From NCBI GenBank assembly GCA_030602985.1, contig JAUVYR010000013.1:1-34187 (forward strand): 34,187 nucleotides of DNA, in the 5' to 3' direction. Below the pieces are notes generated by a model. The model made no database searches. It was not told the origin of the DNA and saw nothing but the letters and a program-made list of their open reading frames with translations. The translations under genes and the position numbers were made by a program. This stretch comes from Burkholderiales bacterium (GTDB taxonomy: Bacteria; Pseudomonadota; Gammaproteobacteria; Burkholderiales; Burkholderiaceae_C). Of the stretch, positions 16,215 to 24,814 are shown one piece after another (positions within the stretch are counted from its first letter, which is position 1; each line of letters starts with the position of its first letter).

Positions 16215-16684
16215 AGCATTTCGGGGGTCTGGACAGTGATCAGAATGGTCTGCACGCGCCCTTCCCGCTCGCGCTGACGCAGCCACCACACCGCCCCTTT
16301 GCGTATGGAGCAAGTGGGCTCCTGCAGCCCCAGCAGATGCGCCACCGTCTGCCCGAGTGTGGGTTGATGGCCGACGATCAAGGTGGGCTGGCGGCTGTCT
16401 GGCCATTGCGCGAGTTGCAGCAGCGCATCGACAGAACCCCCTGGCCCCAGTTCCTCCCTGGCTTTGTAACGTCGCCCCAATGCAATCACCGTCTGCTCGG
16501 TTCGGACGGCCGGGCTGCAATAAATACGAACCCCTTCAGGCAATTGACGATCCAGCCAGGCGGCCATCCGGCTGGCTTGGCGTTCGCCTTTGCTGGTCAG
16601 TCGTCGCGACAGATCGGCGCCGCCGCCGTCGTCGGTCTCTTCCAGGTCTTCGGCTTCAGCGTGCCGCCACAAAATGAGGTCCAT
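16211..16684 (-). CDS. sixA: Phosphohistidine phosphatase SixA
   Basis: A 157-residue small histidine phosphatase of the phosphoglycerate-mutase-like fold. It shows the RHAEAED motif with catalytic His 8, a second active-site Arg in YCSPAVRTEQT, and the second histidine in LIVGHQPTLG. Family members remove phosphate from phosphohistidine proteins, such as the phosphotransfer protein ArcB or PtsN-type proteins in E. coli. It starts 2 bases after the ppk stop, so the two are surely co-transcribed. Ppk itself works through a phosphohistidine, which makes the pairing interesting. Confidence 0.9.
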   Translation of the reverse strand: MDLILWRHAEAEDLEETDDGGGADLSRRLTSKGERQASRMAAWLDRQLPEGVRIYCSPAVRTEQTVIALGRRYKAREELGPGGSVDALLQLAQWPDSRQPTLIVGHQPTLGQTVAHLLGLQEPTCSIRKGAVWWLRQREREGRVQTILITVQTPEML

Positions 16685-16686
16685 GG

Positions 16687-18759
16687 TTATCCTTTGCTGC
16701 CGTGCCGCGTCATGAGGACAGACTGGGCCGAGTGCATGGCAGCGCGGGCCTTGCCGCTGGCCGCCATGGCTTTGGTGTACTGACCGTCTGGTTGCAGGGT
16801 CCAGGCGTCACGGGTGTCGTGCAGGTATTGGTGTATGCATTCTTCCATCAGGCGGTGACGCAACGCGGGGTCGGTGACGGGCCAGGCCAGCTCAATACGA
16901 CGCAGCATGTTGCGATTCATCCAGTCAGCGCTGGACAGCCACAGCTCTTCGGATTCACCGAAACGGAAATAAAACACGCGTGAATGCTCAAGCAGGCGGC
17001 CGATGATGGAGCGCACCTGGATGCGCTCCGTGAAGCCAGGCACGCCTGCCGGCAAGATGCAGGCGCCACGGATGATGGCATCGACCTGCACACCTTGCTG
17101 TGAAGCCTGTGCCAGTGCCCGCGCAAGTGGCTCATCCGTCAGCGCGTTTGCCTTGATGATGATGCGAGCTTCCTGCCCCGCCTTGGCGGCCGCGATGGTC
17201 GCGTCGATCCGTTCAAGCATGCCCTTGTGCAGGGTGAAGGGCGCAACCAGCACCTTGTTGAGCTTGGGCATGCGGCTCTGGCTGGCCAGATGTAAGAACA
17301 CCTGCTCCAGATCGCTGGTGAGCGCTTCGTCGGCCGTCAGGTAACTGACGTCCGTGTAGAGTCGGGAGGTGCCGGGGTTGTAGTTGCCGGTGGAGATGTG
17401 GGCATAACGGACCAGACGACCTTCCTCGCGCCGGGTCACCAGCAACATCTTGGCGTGGGTTTTCAGGCCAACAATGCCATAGACCACCTGCGCACCCACC
17501 GACTCCAGCCGCTCGGCATGGCTGATGTTGGCCTCTTCATCGAAACGGGCCTTGAGCTCCACCACAGCCGTGATTTCCTTGCCCCGACGGACACCTTCCC
17601 GAAGCAGCTCGGCCATTTCACCCTTGGAGCCTGTCCGGTAGATGGTCTGCTTGATCGCGAGCACATGGGGGTCTTCGACCGCCTCCCGGAGAAAAGCCAG
17701 TACAGCATCGAAACTTTCGTAGGGCTGATGGATCAGGACATCGCCTTTTTTGAGCCGCTCGAAGAACGACTGACCGGGCGTCATCTGCGCAGGCCAGCCT
17801 GGCTGGTAGGGCTCGAAACGCAAAGCGGGGGCGTCGAGCATATCAATCAGCTGGTTGAGCCGAACCAGATTGACTGGCCCAGAGACGCGGAACAGGGTCT
17901 CGGGCGGCAGATTGAACTGCTGCAGCAAGAAGTCAGAGAGGAATTCCGAGCAACCGGCAGACACCTCCAGTCGCAGCGCCTGTCCGTAGTGACGCTGCTG
18001 CAGACCGAGGCGCATGGCGGTTCGCAGGTTTTTCACCTCCTCCTCGTCCAGCGCCAGGTCCGAATGACGGGTGACCCGGAACTGCGAAAACTCGGTCACC
18101 GTGCGCCCAGGGAACAGATCATTCAGATGGGTGCGGATGATGCTGGATATGGAGGCAAAGCTCTGCACCTTCGCATGTCGCGTGTTGGGTATGCGGGCAT
18201 AGCGTGGCAGGGCCCGAGGCACCTTGACAATGGCGATCTCGTTTTCACGCCCGAACGCATCACGACCCGAGAGCCGGACAATGAAGTTCAGGGACTTGTT
18301 GGCCACCTGTGGAAACGGATGAGATGGATCCAGGCCGATGGGCAACAACAAGGGCTGCACCTCCTGAGTGAAATATTCCTTCACCCAGCGCCTCTGAGCG
18401 GCATTGCGTTCGCTGTGCGCCAGAAGCTTGATGCCACGCTTTTCCAGCTGGGGCAACAGTTCGTCGTTGTAAATGGTGTACTGCTGCGCCACCAGTTGAT
18501 GAATCTTGGCCGCCACATCGCGGAAAGACTGGGCATTGACCGGCCCTCGCTGCTCATTGGCCTTGAAAGCGGCCAGCTGTGGCGCAAAGCGCACTTCAAA
18601 AAATTCGTCCAGATTGGAAGACACAATGGCCAGGTAGCGCAGTCGCTCCAGCAACGGCACATCCACGCGCCTGGCCCAGTCCAGCACGCGCTCATTGAAA
18701 GCCAGGATGCTTTGATCCCGGTCGAGAAAGCCATTTTTGACGGAAGCGTTAATGGTCAT
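16687..18759 (-). CDS. ppk: Polyphosphate kinase 1
   Basis: A 690-residue enzyme that makes polyphosphate from ATP reversibly, at the membrane. From the chosen ATG the two key histidines fall at 435 (KTHAKMLLV, autophosphorylated) and 454 (HISTGNYN), the same numbers as in E. coli. The N domain (FLDRDQSILAFNERVLDWA), the head domain and the two phospholipase-D-like C domains are all present. A GTG three codons upstream (18768) is an alternative start. A Pho-box-like site lies about 50 bases upstream. It is followed at once by sixA. Confidence 0.97.
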   Translation of the reverse strand: MTINASVKNGFLDRDQSILAFNERVLDWARRVDVPLLERLRYLAIVSSNLDEFFEVRFAPQLAAFKANEQRGPVNAQSFRDVAAKIHQLVAQQYTIYNDELLPQLEKRGIKLLAHSERNAAQRRWVKEYFTQEVQPLLLPIGLDPSHPFPQVANKSLNFIVRLSGRDAFGRENEIAIVKVPRALPRYARIPNTRHAKVQSFASISSIIRTHLNDLFPGRTVTEFSQFRVTRHSDLALDEEEVKNLRTAMRLGLQQRHYGQALRLEVSAGCSEFLSDFLLQQFNLPPETLFRVSGPVNLVRLNQLIDMLDAPALRFEPYQPGWPAQMTPGQSFFERLKKGDVLIHQPYESFDAVLAFLREAVEDPHVLAIKQTIYRTGSKGEMAELLREGVRRGKEITAVVELKARFDEEANISHAERLESVGAQVVYGIVGLKTHAKMLLVTRREEGRLVRYAHISTGNYNPGTSRLYTDVSYLTADEALTSDLEQVFLHLASQSRMPKLNKVLVAPFTLHKGMLERIDATIAAAKAGQEARIIIKANALTDEPLARALAQASQQGVQVDAIIRGACILPAGVPGFTERIQVRSIIGRLLEHSRVFYFRFGESEELWLSSADWMNRNMLRRIELAWPVTDPALRHRLMEECIHQYLHDTRDAWTLQPDGQYTKAMAASGKARAAMHSAQSVLMTRHGSKG

Positions 18760-18792
18760 GCCTGCCACTTAAACAAATCGGGTTTGCCCCTC

Positions 18793-18826
18793 ATTATTCG
18801 TCATGGTGACGTCACAAATATGACAA
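18793..18826 (-). promoter_or_regulatory. Pho-box-like site and -10 element upstream of ppk
   Basis: On the minus strand 18826-18810 reads TTGTCATATTTGTGACG. The first half site is a near-perfect TTGTCA, the spacer is AT-rich, and the second half (GTGACG) is weak. Eleven bases later comes AATAAT (18798-18793), well placed as a -10, about 35 bases before the ppk ATG. The first half is the same as in the pstS box. Confidence 0.5.
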
Positions 18827-18849
18827 GCACGAAAAAACACAGCGACGGG

Positions 18850-19338
18850 TCAGACCAGCCACTTCTGCATGAAACGGGCTTCGCCAAGCGCCGGGTCGAG
18901 TTGGTAGTCTGCGAAGCCGATCCGCTGGTACAGGCGCAGGGCGGGCGTGTTGCCTGACAGCACTTCCAGTGTCAGTTTGCATGCCCCCCGCTCTCGAGCC
19001 ACCTGCTCCACGGCCGCCAGCATGCGCTCGGCAATCCGCTGCCCCCGATGCGAGGCCAGCACCGCAACGTCGTGCACATTCACCAAGGGTTGGCATTTGA
19101 AGGTGGAAAACCCTTCGATGGCGTTGACCAGCCCGACCGGCTGGTGACCATCCCAGGCCAGAATGCTGAAAGCCTGTGGCCGGCGAGCCAGTTCCGAAAC
19201 CAGATGTGCCTGCGCAAACGCACTCAGCGGCTCACCGCCGCCCGCCGGGTCGCTGGCGTAGGCATTGAGCACCTTGACAACGGCCTCAGCATGCGTCGGG
19301 TTGCGGTAATCCGCTCGCGCTATCTCAATGGTGTTCAT
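18850..19338 (-). CDS. GNAT family N-acetyltransferase
   Basis: A 162-residue acetyl-CoA-dependent N-acetyltransferase of unknown substrate. Motif A ([20 protein letters not shown]), with the acetyl-CoA phosphate loop RGQRIA, and motif B ([17 protein letters not shown]) are clear. The ATG at 19338 overlaps the glmM stop (ATGA), so it is translationally coupled to glmM. The upstream extension of the frame lies within glmM and is unlikely to be used. The coupling may only reflect operon packing. GlmM feeds UDP-GlcNAc synthesis, but the acetylation there is done by GlmU, so I do not assign a role in it. Confidence 0.85.
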   Translation of the reverse strand: MNTIEIARADYRNPTHAEAVVKVLNAYASDPAGGGEPLSAFAQAHLVSELARRPQAFSILAWDGHQPVGLVNAIEGFSTFKCQPLVNVHDVAVLASHRGQRIAERMLAAVEQVARERGACKLTLEVLSGNTPALRLYQRIGFADYQLDPALGEARFMQKWLV

Positions 19339-20666
19339 GAATGAACCGCCTGCACCAGTGTCTCGGCCCACTGCTGAGCCACATGGGCCTCCTGCGCTTC
19401 AACCATGATGCGCAGCACGGGCTCGGTACCGCTGGGTCGGATCAGCACCCGACCCTGGCCAGACAGGGCTTGTTCCGCCTCACTTACAGCCTGCTTCAAG
19501 GGCAGGCTGGCACGCCAGTCGAAACCGGGAGACAGCCGTACATTCAGCAAGACTTGTGGGAACAAGCGCACAGGCTGCAGCAACTCGGCCATTGACAGGC
19601 CACTGCGAACCACCGCCTGTAACACCTGCAGCGCACTCACCAGGGCATCGCCGGTGGTTTGCTTGTCGAGGATCAGCAAGTGGCCTGAGCCCTCTCCGCC
19701 CAGCGTCCAGCGATGCTGCAAGAGGGATTCCAGCACATAACGGTCACCGACTTTGGCGCGAACAAAGGGCACGCCCCGCTTTTGCAAAGCCAGTTCAACG
19801 GCCATGTTGGTCATCAGCGTGCCCACCACGCCGGGAACCACTTCGTCACGGCCCAACCGATCATCGGCCAGCAAATAGAGCAACTCGTCGCCGTTGAAAA
19901 GCCGTCCGCTGGCGTCCACCATCAGCAGGCGATCGGCATCACCGTCCAAGGCAATGCCGACATCTGCCTGATGGATACGCACCGCCTCAATGAGCGCTTG
20001 CGGATGTGTGGCCCCACAGCCTTCGTTGATGTTGTAACCATCGGGTTGACAACCCATTTCCACCACGTCCGCTCCCAGCTCGTGAAACACCTGAGGAGCG
20101 ATATGGTAGGCCGCGCCGTGCGCCGCATCCACCACGATCTTCATACCCCTGAGGGTGAGATCGGCGGGAAACGTGCTCTTGCAGAATTCAATATAGCGAC
20201 CGGCGGCATCGGCGAGTCGGCGCGCTTTGCCCAGCTTGGCCGCACTGGCCCAGACGGGTGGCTCATCCAGTGCCTCTTCCACAGCGCGCTCCCAGTCGTC
20301 GGGCAGCTTGGCGCCTTGGGCGTTGAAGAACTTGATGCCGTTGTCCGGGTAGGGATTGTGGCTGGCCGAGATCACCACACCCAGGGAAGCCCGCTGCGCT
20401 CGCGTCAGGTAGGCCACTGCAGGGGTAGGAACCGGGCCGAGCAGCACGACATCCACGCCGGCCGAACTGAACCCACTTTCCATGGCGCTTTCGAGCATAT
20501 AGCCTGAAATACGGGTGTCTTTACCAATCAGGACCACCGGATGGGGATCGTCTTTCTGGAGGACGCGGCCAACCGCATGGGCCAGTCGCAAAACGAAATC
20601 AGGTGTGATGGGCGCTTCTCCGACGGTTCCCCGTATGCCGTCGGTTCCGAAATAGTGTCGGGTCAT
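19335..20666 (-). CDS. glmM: Phosphoglucosamine mutase
   Basis: A 443-residue enzyme turning glucosamine-6-phosphate into glucosamine-1-phosphate for UDP-GlcNAc, peptidoglycan and LPS. It starts with [20 protein letters not shown]. The phosphoserine motif [18 protein letters not shown] has the active Ser at 102, the same number as in E. coli. The metal loop is IALDGDADR, the sugar loop GGEGSGHLL, and the phosphate-binding loop [15 protein letters not shown]. Length is standard. It lies 30 bases after folP, an order common in proteobacteria (ftsH-folP-glmM). Confidence 0.97.
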   Translation of the reverse strand: MTRHYFGTDGIRGTVGEAPITPDFVLRLAHAVGRVLQKDDPHPVVLIGKDTRISGYMLESAMESGFSSAGVDVVLLGPVPTPAVAYLTRAQRASLGVVISASHNPYPDNGIKFFNAQGAKLPDDWERAVEEALDEPPVWASAAKLGKARRLADAAGRYIEFCKSTFPADLTLRGMKIVVDAAHGAAYHIAPQVFHELGADVVEMGCQPDGYNINEGCGATHPQALIEAVRIHQADVGIALDGDADRLLMVDASGRLFNGDELLYLLADDRLGRDEVVPGVVGTLMTNMAVELALQKRGVPFVRAKVGDRYVLESLLQHRWTLGGEGSGHLLILDKQTTGDALVSALQVLQAVVRSGLSMAELLQPVRLFPQVLLNVRLSPGFDWRASLPLKQAVSEAEQALSGQGRVLIRPSGTEPVLRIMVEAQEAHVAQQWAETLVQAVHS

Positions 20667-20696
20667 GGTGATGACGAAAATCTGAACATGCAGTGA

Positions 20697-21554
20697 TTAT
20701 CCGGTCTGTTGCTGCATGGCTTGCCAGACTTTGAGTCCTTCCACCGTGGGGCCGACATCGTGTACCCGAAGAATACGAGCGCCTCGATCTGCAGCCAGCA
20801 CGGCAGCGGTGACACTGGCCACCACGCGCTGGTTCGGGGACTCGATACCGGTCACTCTTCCCAGGGATGATTTTCGAGACCATCCAGCGAGCAAAGGCCA
20901 GCCCAACGCCAGAACCTCGGACTGACGGGCCAGCAGAGCGAAATTCTGTTCCACCGTCTTGCCAAACCCGATGCCGACGTCGAGAACGATCCGGTTCGAT
21001 GACACGCCCTGTGCCACCAGATGATCGGCCCGTGCTTGCAGAAAATGCTGGACCTGGCCCACGGCATCGCCCTCCATCGGAGCCAGCTGCATGGTCTGCG
21101 GCTCCAGATGCATGTGCATGAGGCAGATACCGCAGCGTCCATGACGGGTCACCACGGATGTTCCGGTCAAGCCGTGACGGCCCTCACGACGCAAGGCCCA
21201 GACATCATTGATGATGTCTGCACCCAGATCCAGACAAGCCTGCATGACTTCGGGCTTGTAGGTGTCGATGGACAGGGGAATCTGCCAGCCGACGAGCTCA
21301 CGAACCAGTGGCAGGAGCCTGGCGAGTTCCTCTTCCAGAGATAAAGGCGATGCCCCAGGGCGGGTCGATTCGGCACCCATGTCAATGATGCCCGCGCCAT
21401 CGCGCATCATGGACTCCGCGTGGGAAAGCGCTGCAGACATTTGGTCGTATCGCCCGCCATCAGAAAACGAGTCGGGCGTGACATTGAGGATGCCCATGAC
21501 GACCGGCTGGGACAGGTCGATCGTGAAGCGACTGGTTTGCCATGATGTCTGCAT
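20697..21554 (-). CDS. folP: Dihydropteroate synthase
   Basis: A 285-residue folate-pathway enzyme joining p-aminobenzoate to the pterin, and the target of sulfonamides. It shows VMGILNVTPDSFSDGG, the loop DMGAESTRPGA, DIINDVWALR and the C-terminal SRKSSLGR. The pterin-site motif usually written DPGIGFGK reads DVGIGFGK here, with Val in place of the near-invariant Pro. An intrinsic terminator belonging to ftsH ends 11 bases before the start codon, leaving only GGAACG as a possible weak ribosome binding site. So folP depends on read-through or on a promoter inside ftsH. Confidence 0.96.
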   Translation of the reverse strand: MQTSWQTSRFTIDLSQPVVMGILNVTPDSFSDGGRYDQMSAALSHAESMMRDGAGIIDMGAESTRPGASPLSLEEELARLLPLVRELVGWQIPLSIDTYKPEVMQACLDLGADIINDVWALRREGRHGLTGTSVVTRHGRCGICLMHMHLEPQTMQLAPMEGDAVGQVQHFLQARADHLVAQGVSSNRIVLDVGIGFGKTVEQNFALLARQSEVLALGWPLLAGWSRKSSLGRVTGIESPNQRVVASVTAAVLAADRGARILRVHDVGPTVEGLKVWQAMQQQTG

Positions 21555-21565
21555 GTCGTCGTTCC

Positions 21566-21591
21566 AAAAAAAGAGGGGCCCGAAGGCCCCT
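21566..21591 (-). terminator. Intrinsic terminator after ftsH with UUCG loop
   Basis: On the minus strand AGGGGCC (21591-21585), loop TTCG (21584-21581), GGCCCCT (21580-21574), then one C and seven T (21572-21566). This is a strong rho-independent terminator 17 bases after the ftsH stop. It ends just 11 bases before the folP ATG. Confidence 0.88.
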
Positions 21592-21608
21592 GGTCAACCC
21601 GACTGTGT

Positions 21609-23525
21609 TTAAGCAACTGTCGGTGATGGATCGGGTTTCACCGCGGGCGAGCCGCCACTGTCACCCCCACCCGCGCTTGGGTTGCGTGGGGTGAAGTCCT
21701 TGGGTGGACGAGGCGGCTTACCGTCCATGATGTCGTTGAGCTGATCGGCGTCGATGGTTTCCCATTCCAGCAAGGCCTTGGCCATGGCATGCATCTTGTC
21801 CGAATGCTCTTCAATGAGGCGACGAGCCAGCGAGTACTGTTCGTCGATGATACGACGCACTTCCGTATCGACCTTGCGCATCGTCTCTTCGCTCATGTTG
21901 GTGGTCTTGGTCACGGAACGACCGAGGAAGACTTCACCTTCATTTTCAGCATAGACCATCGGGCCGAGCGCATCGCTCATGCCGTATCGCATCACCATGT
22001 CGCGGGCGATATGTGTGGCGCGTTCGAAGTCGTTGCTGGCACCGGTGGTCATCTGGTTCATGAACACCTCTTCAGCGATCCGCCCACCGAAAAGCATGCT
22101 GATCTGGTTCAGCATGTATTCCTTGTCGTAGCTGTAGCGGTCCTTCTCGGGCAGGCTCATGGTCACCCCCAGGGCGCGACCGCGCGGGATAATGGTGACC
22201 TTGTGCACCGGATCGCATTTGGGCAGCAGCTTGCCGATGAGGGCGTGACCGGCTTCATGATAGGCCGTGTTGCGACGCTCTTCTTCGGGCATGACCATGC
22301 TCTTGCGCTCGGGGCCCATGAGAATCTTGTCCTTGGCCTTCTCGAAATCCTGCATCTCGACCAGTCGGGCGTTACGACGGGCGGCCATCAGCGCAGCCTC
22401 GTTACACAGGTTGGCCAGATCAGCACCACTCATACCGGGTGTACCGCGAGCGATGATGTCCGCACTGACGTCGGTACCGACTGGCACCTTGCGCATGTGC
22501 ACGTTCAGGATCTGCTCACGACCGCGGATGTCGGGCAGCGTCACATAGACCTGACGGTCGAAACGACCCGGGCGCAACAGGGCTGCATCAAGGATGTCCG
22601 GACGGTTGGTCGCTGCGATCACGATCACACCCAGGTTGGTCTCGAAGCCATCCATTTCAACCAGCATCTGGTTGAGGGTCTGCTCACGCTCGTCGTTACC
22701 ACCACCCAGGCCTGCACCACGCTGGCGACCCACGGCATCGATTTCGTCAATGAAGATGATGCAAGGGGCGTTCTTTTTGGCCTGCTCGAACATGTCGCGC
22801 ACCCGAGCTGCACCCACACCCACGAACATTTCCACAAAGTCAGAGCCGGAGATGGCGAAGAAAGGAACCTTGGCTTCACCAGCGATCGACTTGGCCAGCA
22901 AGGTTTTGCCGGTACCCGGTGGCCCAACCAGCAGCAGCCCCCTTGGTATTCGGCCGCCCAGCTTCTGAAACTTGGAAGGGTCTTTCAAGAAGTCCACGAC
23001 CTCTTTGACTTCTTCTTTCGCTTCGTCACAGCCTGCCACGTCAGCGAATGTGACCGTGTTGGCACTTTCGTCCAGCATACGAGCCTTGCTCTTGCCGAAG
23101 CTGAACGCGCCACCCTTGCCGCCCCCCTGCATCTGGCGCATGAAGTAAATCCAAACGCCAATCAAGAGCAGCATCGGCCCCCAACTGACCAGCAAGGTCA
23201 TGAGAAAAGAGCCTTCTTCGCGGGGGCGAACGTCGAACTGCACATCGTTGGCGATCAGGTCGCCGATGAGGCCGCGGTCGAGGAAGGTGGCATTGGTGCG
23301 AACGCGGCGACCATCCGAGGTGATCGCGGTGATTTCAGTTGCACGAGCACCCTCCTGAATGACCACGCTCCGAATACGCTGAGAGCGAACTTCATTCAGG
23401 AATTCGGAATAGCCGATATGACCGGCGCCTTGCGTGGTACGCCCGTCAAATTGCTGGAAGACGGTGAACAGCACCATGGCGATCACCATCCATACCGCAA
23501 CCTTGGAAAACCACTGATTGTTCAA
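21609..23525 (-). CDS. ftsH: ATP-dependent zinc metalloprotease FtsH
   Basis: A 638-residue membrane-anchored AAA+ protease that removes misassembled membrane proteins and regulators such as LpxC and sigma-32. Two membrane segments (about 8-24 and 100-120) flank a small periplasmic domain. Walker A GPPGTGKT is at 201-208, the pore motif FVG and second region of homology are present, and the zinc site HEAGH is at 423-427. The tail is rich in Pro, Gly and Ser. The start is TTG (23525), with a strong GAGGAG about 9 bases before it, and the first residues ([12 protein letters not shown]) match the family. A heat-shock-like promoter lies upstream. Confidence 0.97.
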   Translation of the reverse strand: MNNQWFSKVAVWMVIAMVLFTVFQQFDGRTTQGAGHIGYSEFLNEVRSQRIRSVVIQEGARATEITAITSDGRRVRTNATFLDRGLIGDLIANDVQFDVRPREEGSFLMTLLVSWGPMLLLIGVWIYFMRQMQGGGKGGAFSFGKSKARMLDESANTVTFADVAGCDEAKEEVKEVVDFLKDPSKFQKLGGRIPRGLLLVGPPGTGKTLLAKSIAGEAKVPFFAISGSDFVEMFVGVGAARVRDMFEQAKKNAPCIIFIDEIDAVGRQRGAGLGGGNDEREQTLNQMLVEMDGFETNLGVIVIAATNRPDILDAALLRPGRFDRQVYVTLPDIRGREQILNVHMRKVPVGTDVSADIIARGTPGMSGADLANLCNEAALMAARRNARLVEMQDFEKAKDKILMGPERKSMVMPEEERRNTAYHEAGHALIGKLLPKCDPVHKVTIIPRGRALGVTMSLPEKDRYSYDKEYMLNQISMLFGGRIAEEVFMNQMTTGASNDFERATHIARDMVMRYGMSDALGPMVYAENEGEVFLGRSVTKTTNMSEETMRKVDTEVRRIIDEQYSLARRLIEEHSDKMHAMAKALLEWETIDADQLNDIMDGKPPRPPKDFTPRNPSAGGGDSGGSPAVKPDPSPTVA

Positions 23526-23556
23526 AACAGGCTCCTCATTGAATGCATGAGACTTG

Positions 23557-23584
23557 ACATGGCACCCATTTTAGGCGTTTCAAG
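23557..23584 (-). promoter_or_regulatory. Sigma-32-like heat-shock promoter upstream of ftsH
   Basis: On the minus strand a perfect CTTGAAA (23584-23578) is followed after 13 bases by TGCCATGT (23564-23557), matching 6 of 8 bases of the sigma-32 -10 element CCCCATNT. Transcription would start near 23550, about 25 bases before the TTG. In E. coli rlmE-ftsH is a heat-shock operon; here the site lies between the two genes. Confidence 0.5.
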
Positions 23585-23644
23585 ACGCCCTACCCGAATT
23601 CTCGACAAATCCATTTGTATGACGTGGATAGAAATTCCCAAATG

Positions 23645-24316
23645 TCAATGCTTGAGACCGATGCCAATCAGAAAGGTTTCCGATGATTTGTCGCGGGAGG
23701 CTTTGGGTTTGAGGGGCTTGACCACCTTGAACGCCTGCCGGAAACGCTGTACCAGTTCGCTGTAACCGCTGCCGTGGAACAACTTGACCACCAAGGCGCC
23801 ATCTGGCTTGAGGTGATTCTGGGCGAAATCCAGGGCCAGTTCGACCAGATGGGTGATGCGGGCCGCATCCACGTTTTCCACGCCGGACAAGTTGGGCGCC
23901 ATATCGGACACCACAGTATCGACCGCGCGGGTGGTGCCATCAGGGAGGGTCAGGGCCGCCTCTAGCGACTGCAACACCGACTCTTCGCGGAAGTCCCCCT
24001 GGATGAAATGCACGCCTTCGATCGGTTCCATGGGCAGGAGGTCCAGCGCGATGATGGCGCCATTCAAAGCGCCGGAGGCCGCTCCGTCCGGTGACAGGCG
24101 ACGGCGCAGATACTGGCTCCAAGCGCCAGGCGCACAACCTAGGTCAACCACACACTGACCAGGCCGGATCAACCGGAAGGTTTCGTCAATTTCCTTGAGC
24201 TTGAAAGCAGCCCGCGCGCGGTAGCCCTCCTTCTGGGCCAATTTGACCCACGGATCGTTGACGTGTTGATTCAGCCAGGCCTTGTTGACCTTCTTGCTCT
24301 GCGTTTTGACCTTCAT
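23645..24316 (-). CDS. rlmE: 23S rRNA 2'-O-ribose methyltransferase RlmE (FtsJ/RrmJ)
   Basis: A 223-residue enzyme that methylates U2552 of 23S rRNA on the 50S subunit using S-adenosylmethionine. The SAM loop is [15 protein letters not shown] and the catalytic K-D-K-E set is visible: K in [13 protein letters not shown] in [13 protein letters not shown] in [11 protein letters not shown], and the C-terminal E in the [11 protein letters not shown] tail. It is divergent from yhbY with only 17 bases between start codons, so each promoter must reach into the other gene. It lies 119 bases upstream of ftsH on the same strand. Confidence 0.96.
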   Translation of the reverse strand: MKVKTQSKKVNKAWLNQHVNDPWVKLAQKEGYRARAAFKLKEIDETFRLIRPGQCVVDLGCAPGAWSQYLRRRLSPDGAASGALNGAIIALDLLPMEPIEGVHFIQGDFREESVLQSLEAALTLPDGTTRAVDTVVSDMAPNLSGVENVDAARITHLVELALDFAQNHLKPDGALVVKLFHGSGYSELVQRFRQAFKVVKPLKPKASRDKSSETFLIGIGLKH

Positions 24317-24333
24317 GCGGGGATAATTGTCCC

Positions 24334-24810
24334 ATGCCTCAGATCACACTCACCCCTGCCCAGCGCAAAATATACCGGGCCGATGCCCATCATCTGGACC
24401 CCGTCGTGCTCATCGGAAGCGACGGACTCACTGACGCGGTCAAGAAAGAGGTCGATGCCGCACTCAATGCGCACGGCCTGATCAAGGTGCGCGTCTTCAG
24501 CGACGATCGCCTCACGCGCGACGGTTATTTTCAGCAACTGGCCGACGAACTGGACGCAGCGCCCATCCAGCATATTGGCAAACTGCTCGTGCTATGGCGG
24601 CCGATCCCTGACAAGGAAAAGGCCCTGGACGAAGACCGCAGACCGGGCCCTCGTGACGTAAAAATTCTGAAATACAGCAAGAAGGGCGGTCAACGGCCTG
24701 AAGTCAAGACCGTTCGCGTGCTGGGCAATGAGCGTCTCACAGCGGGTGGGCTGATCAAGCGGGCGAAAAAACCCACTCAGAAAAGTGTGAAGAAAACCAC
24801 GCAAAAATAA
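24334..24810 (+). CDS. yhbY: YhbY/CRS1-CRM family ribosome assembly RNA-binding protein
   Basis: A 158-residue protein. Residues 1-97 form the CRM domain ([48 protein letters not shown] and the GxxG-like RDGYF turn), which binds rRNA in 50S precursors. About 60 extra residues rich in Lys and Arg follow, ending [14 protein letters not shown]; the E. coli protein stops near residue 97. Such basic tails are known in betaproteobacterial members and may strengthen RNA binding. It is divergent from rlmE, another 50S maturation gene, and 4 bases upstream of prlC. Confidence 0.93.
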   Translation: MPQITLTPAQRKIYRADAHHLDPVVLIGSDGLTDAVKKEVDAALNAHGLIKVRVFSDDRLTRDGYFQQLADELDAAPIQHIGKLLVLWRPIPDKEKALDEDRRPGPRDVKILKYSKKGGQRPEVKTVRVLGNERLTAGGLIKRAKKPTQKSVKKTTQK

Positions 24811-24814
24811 AGCC

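Noticed and set aside
17398-18957. Long open frame (519 codons) on the plus strand opposite ppk
   Set aside because: It is the antisense shadow of a GC-rich conserved gene; the minus strand encodes Ppk with both catalytic histidines, and the antisense peptide shows no recognisable domain.
21789-23765. 658-codon plus-strand open frame opposite ftsH
   Set aside because: The minus strand encodes a complete FtsH with Walker A and HEAGH; the opposite frame is rich in His and Val from reverse reading of common codons and resembles no family.
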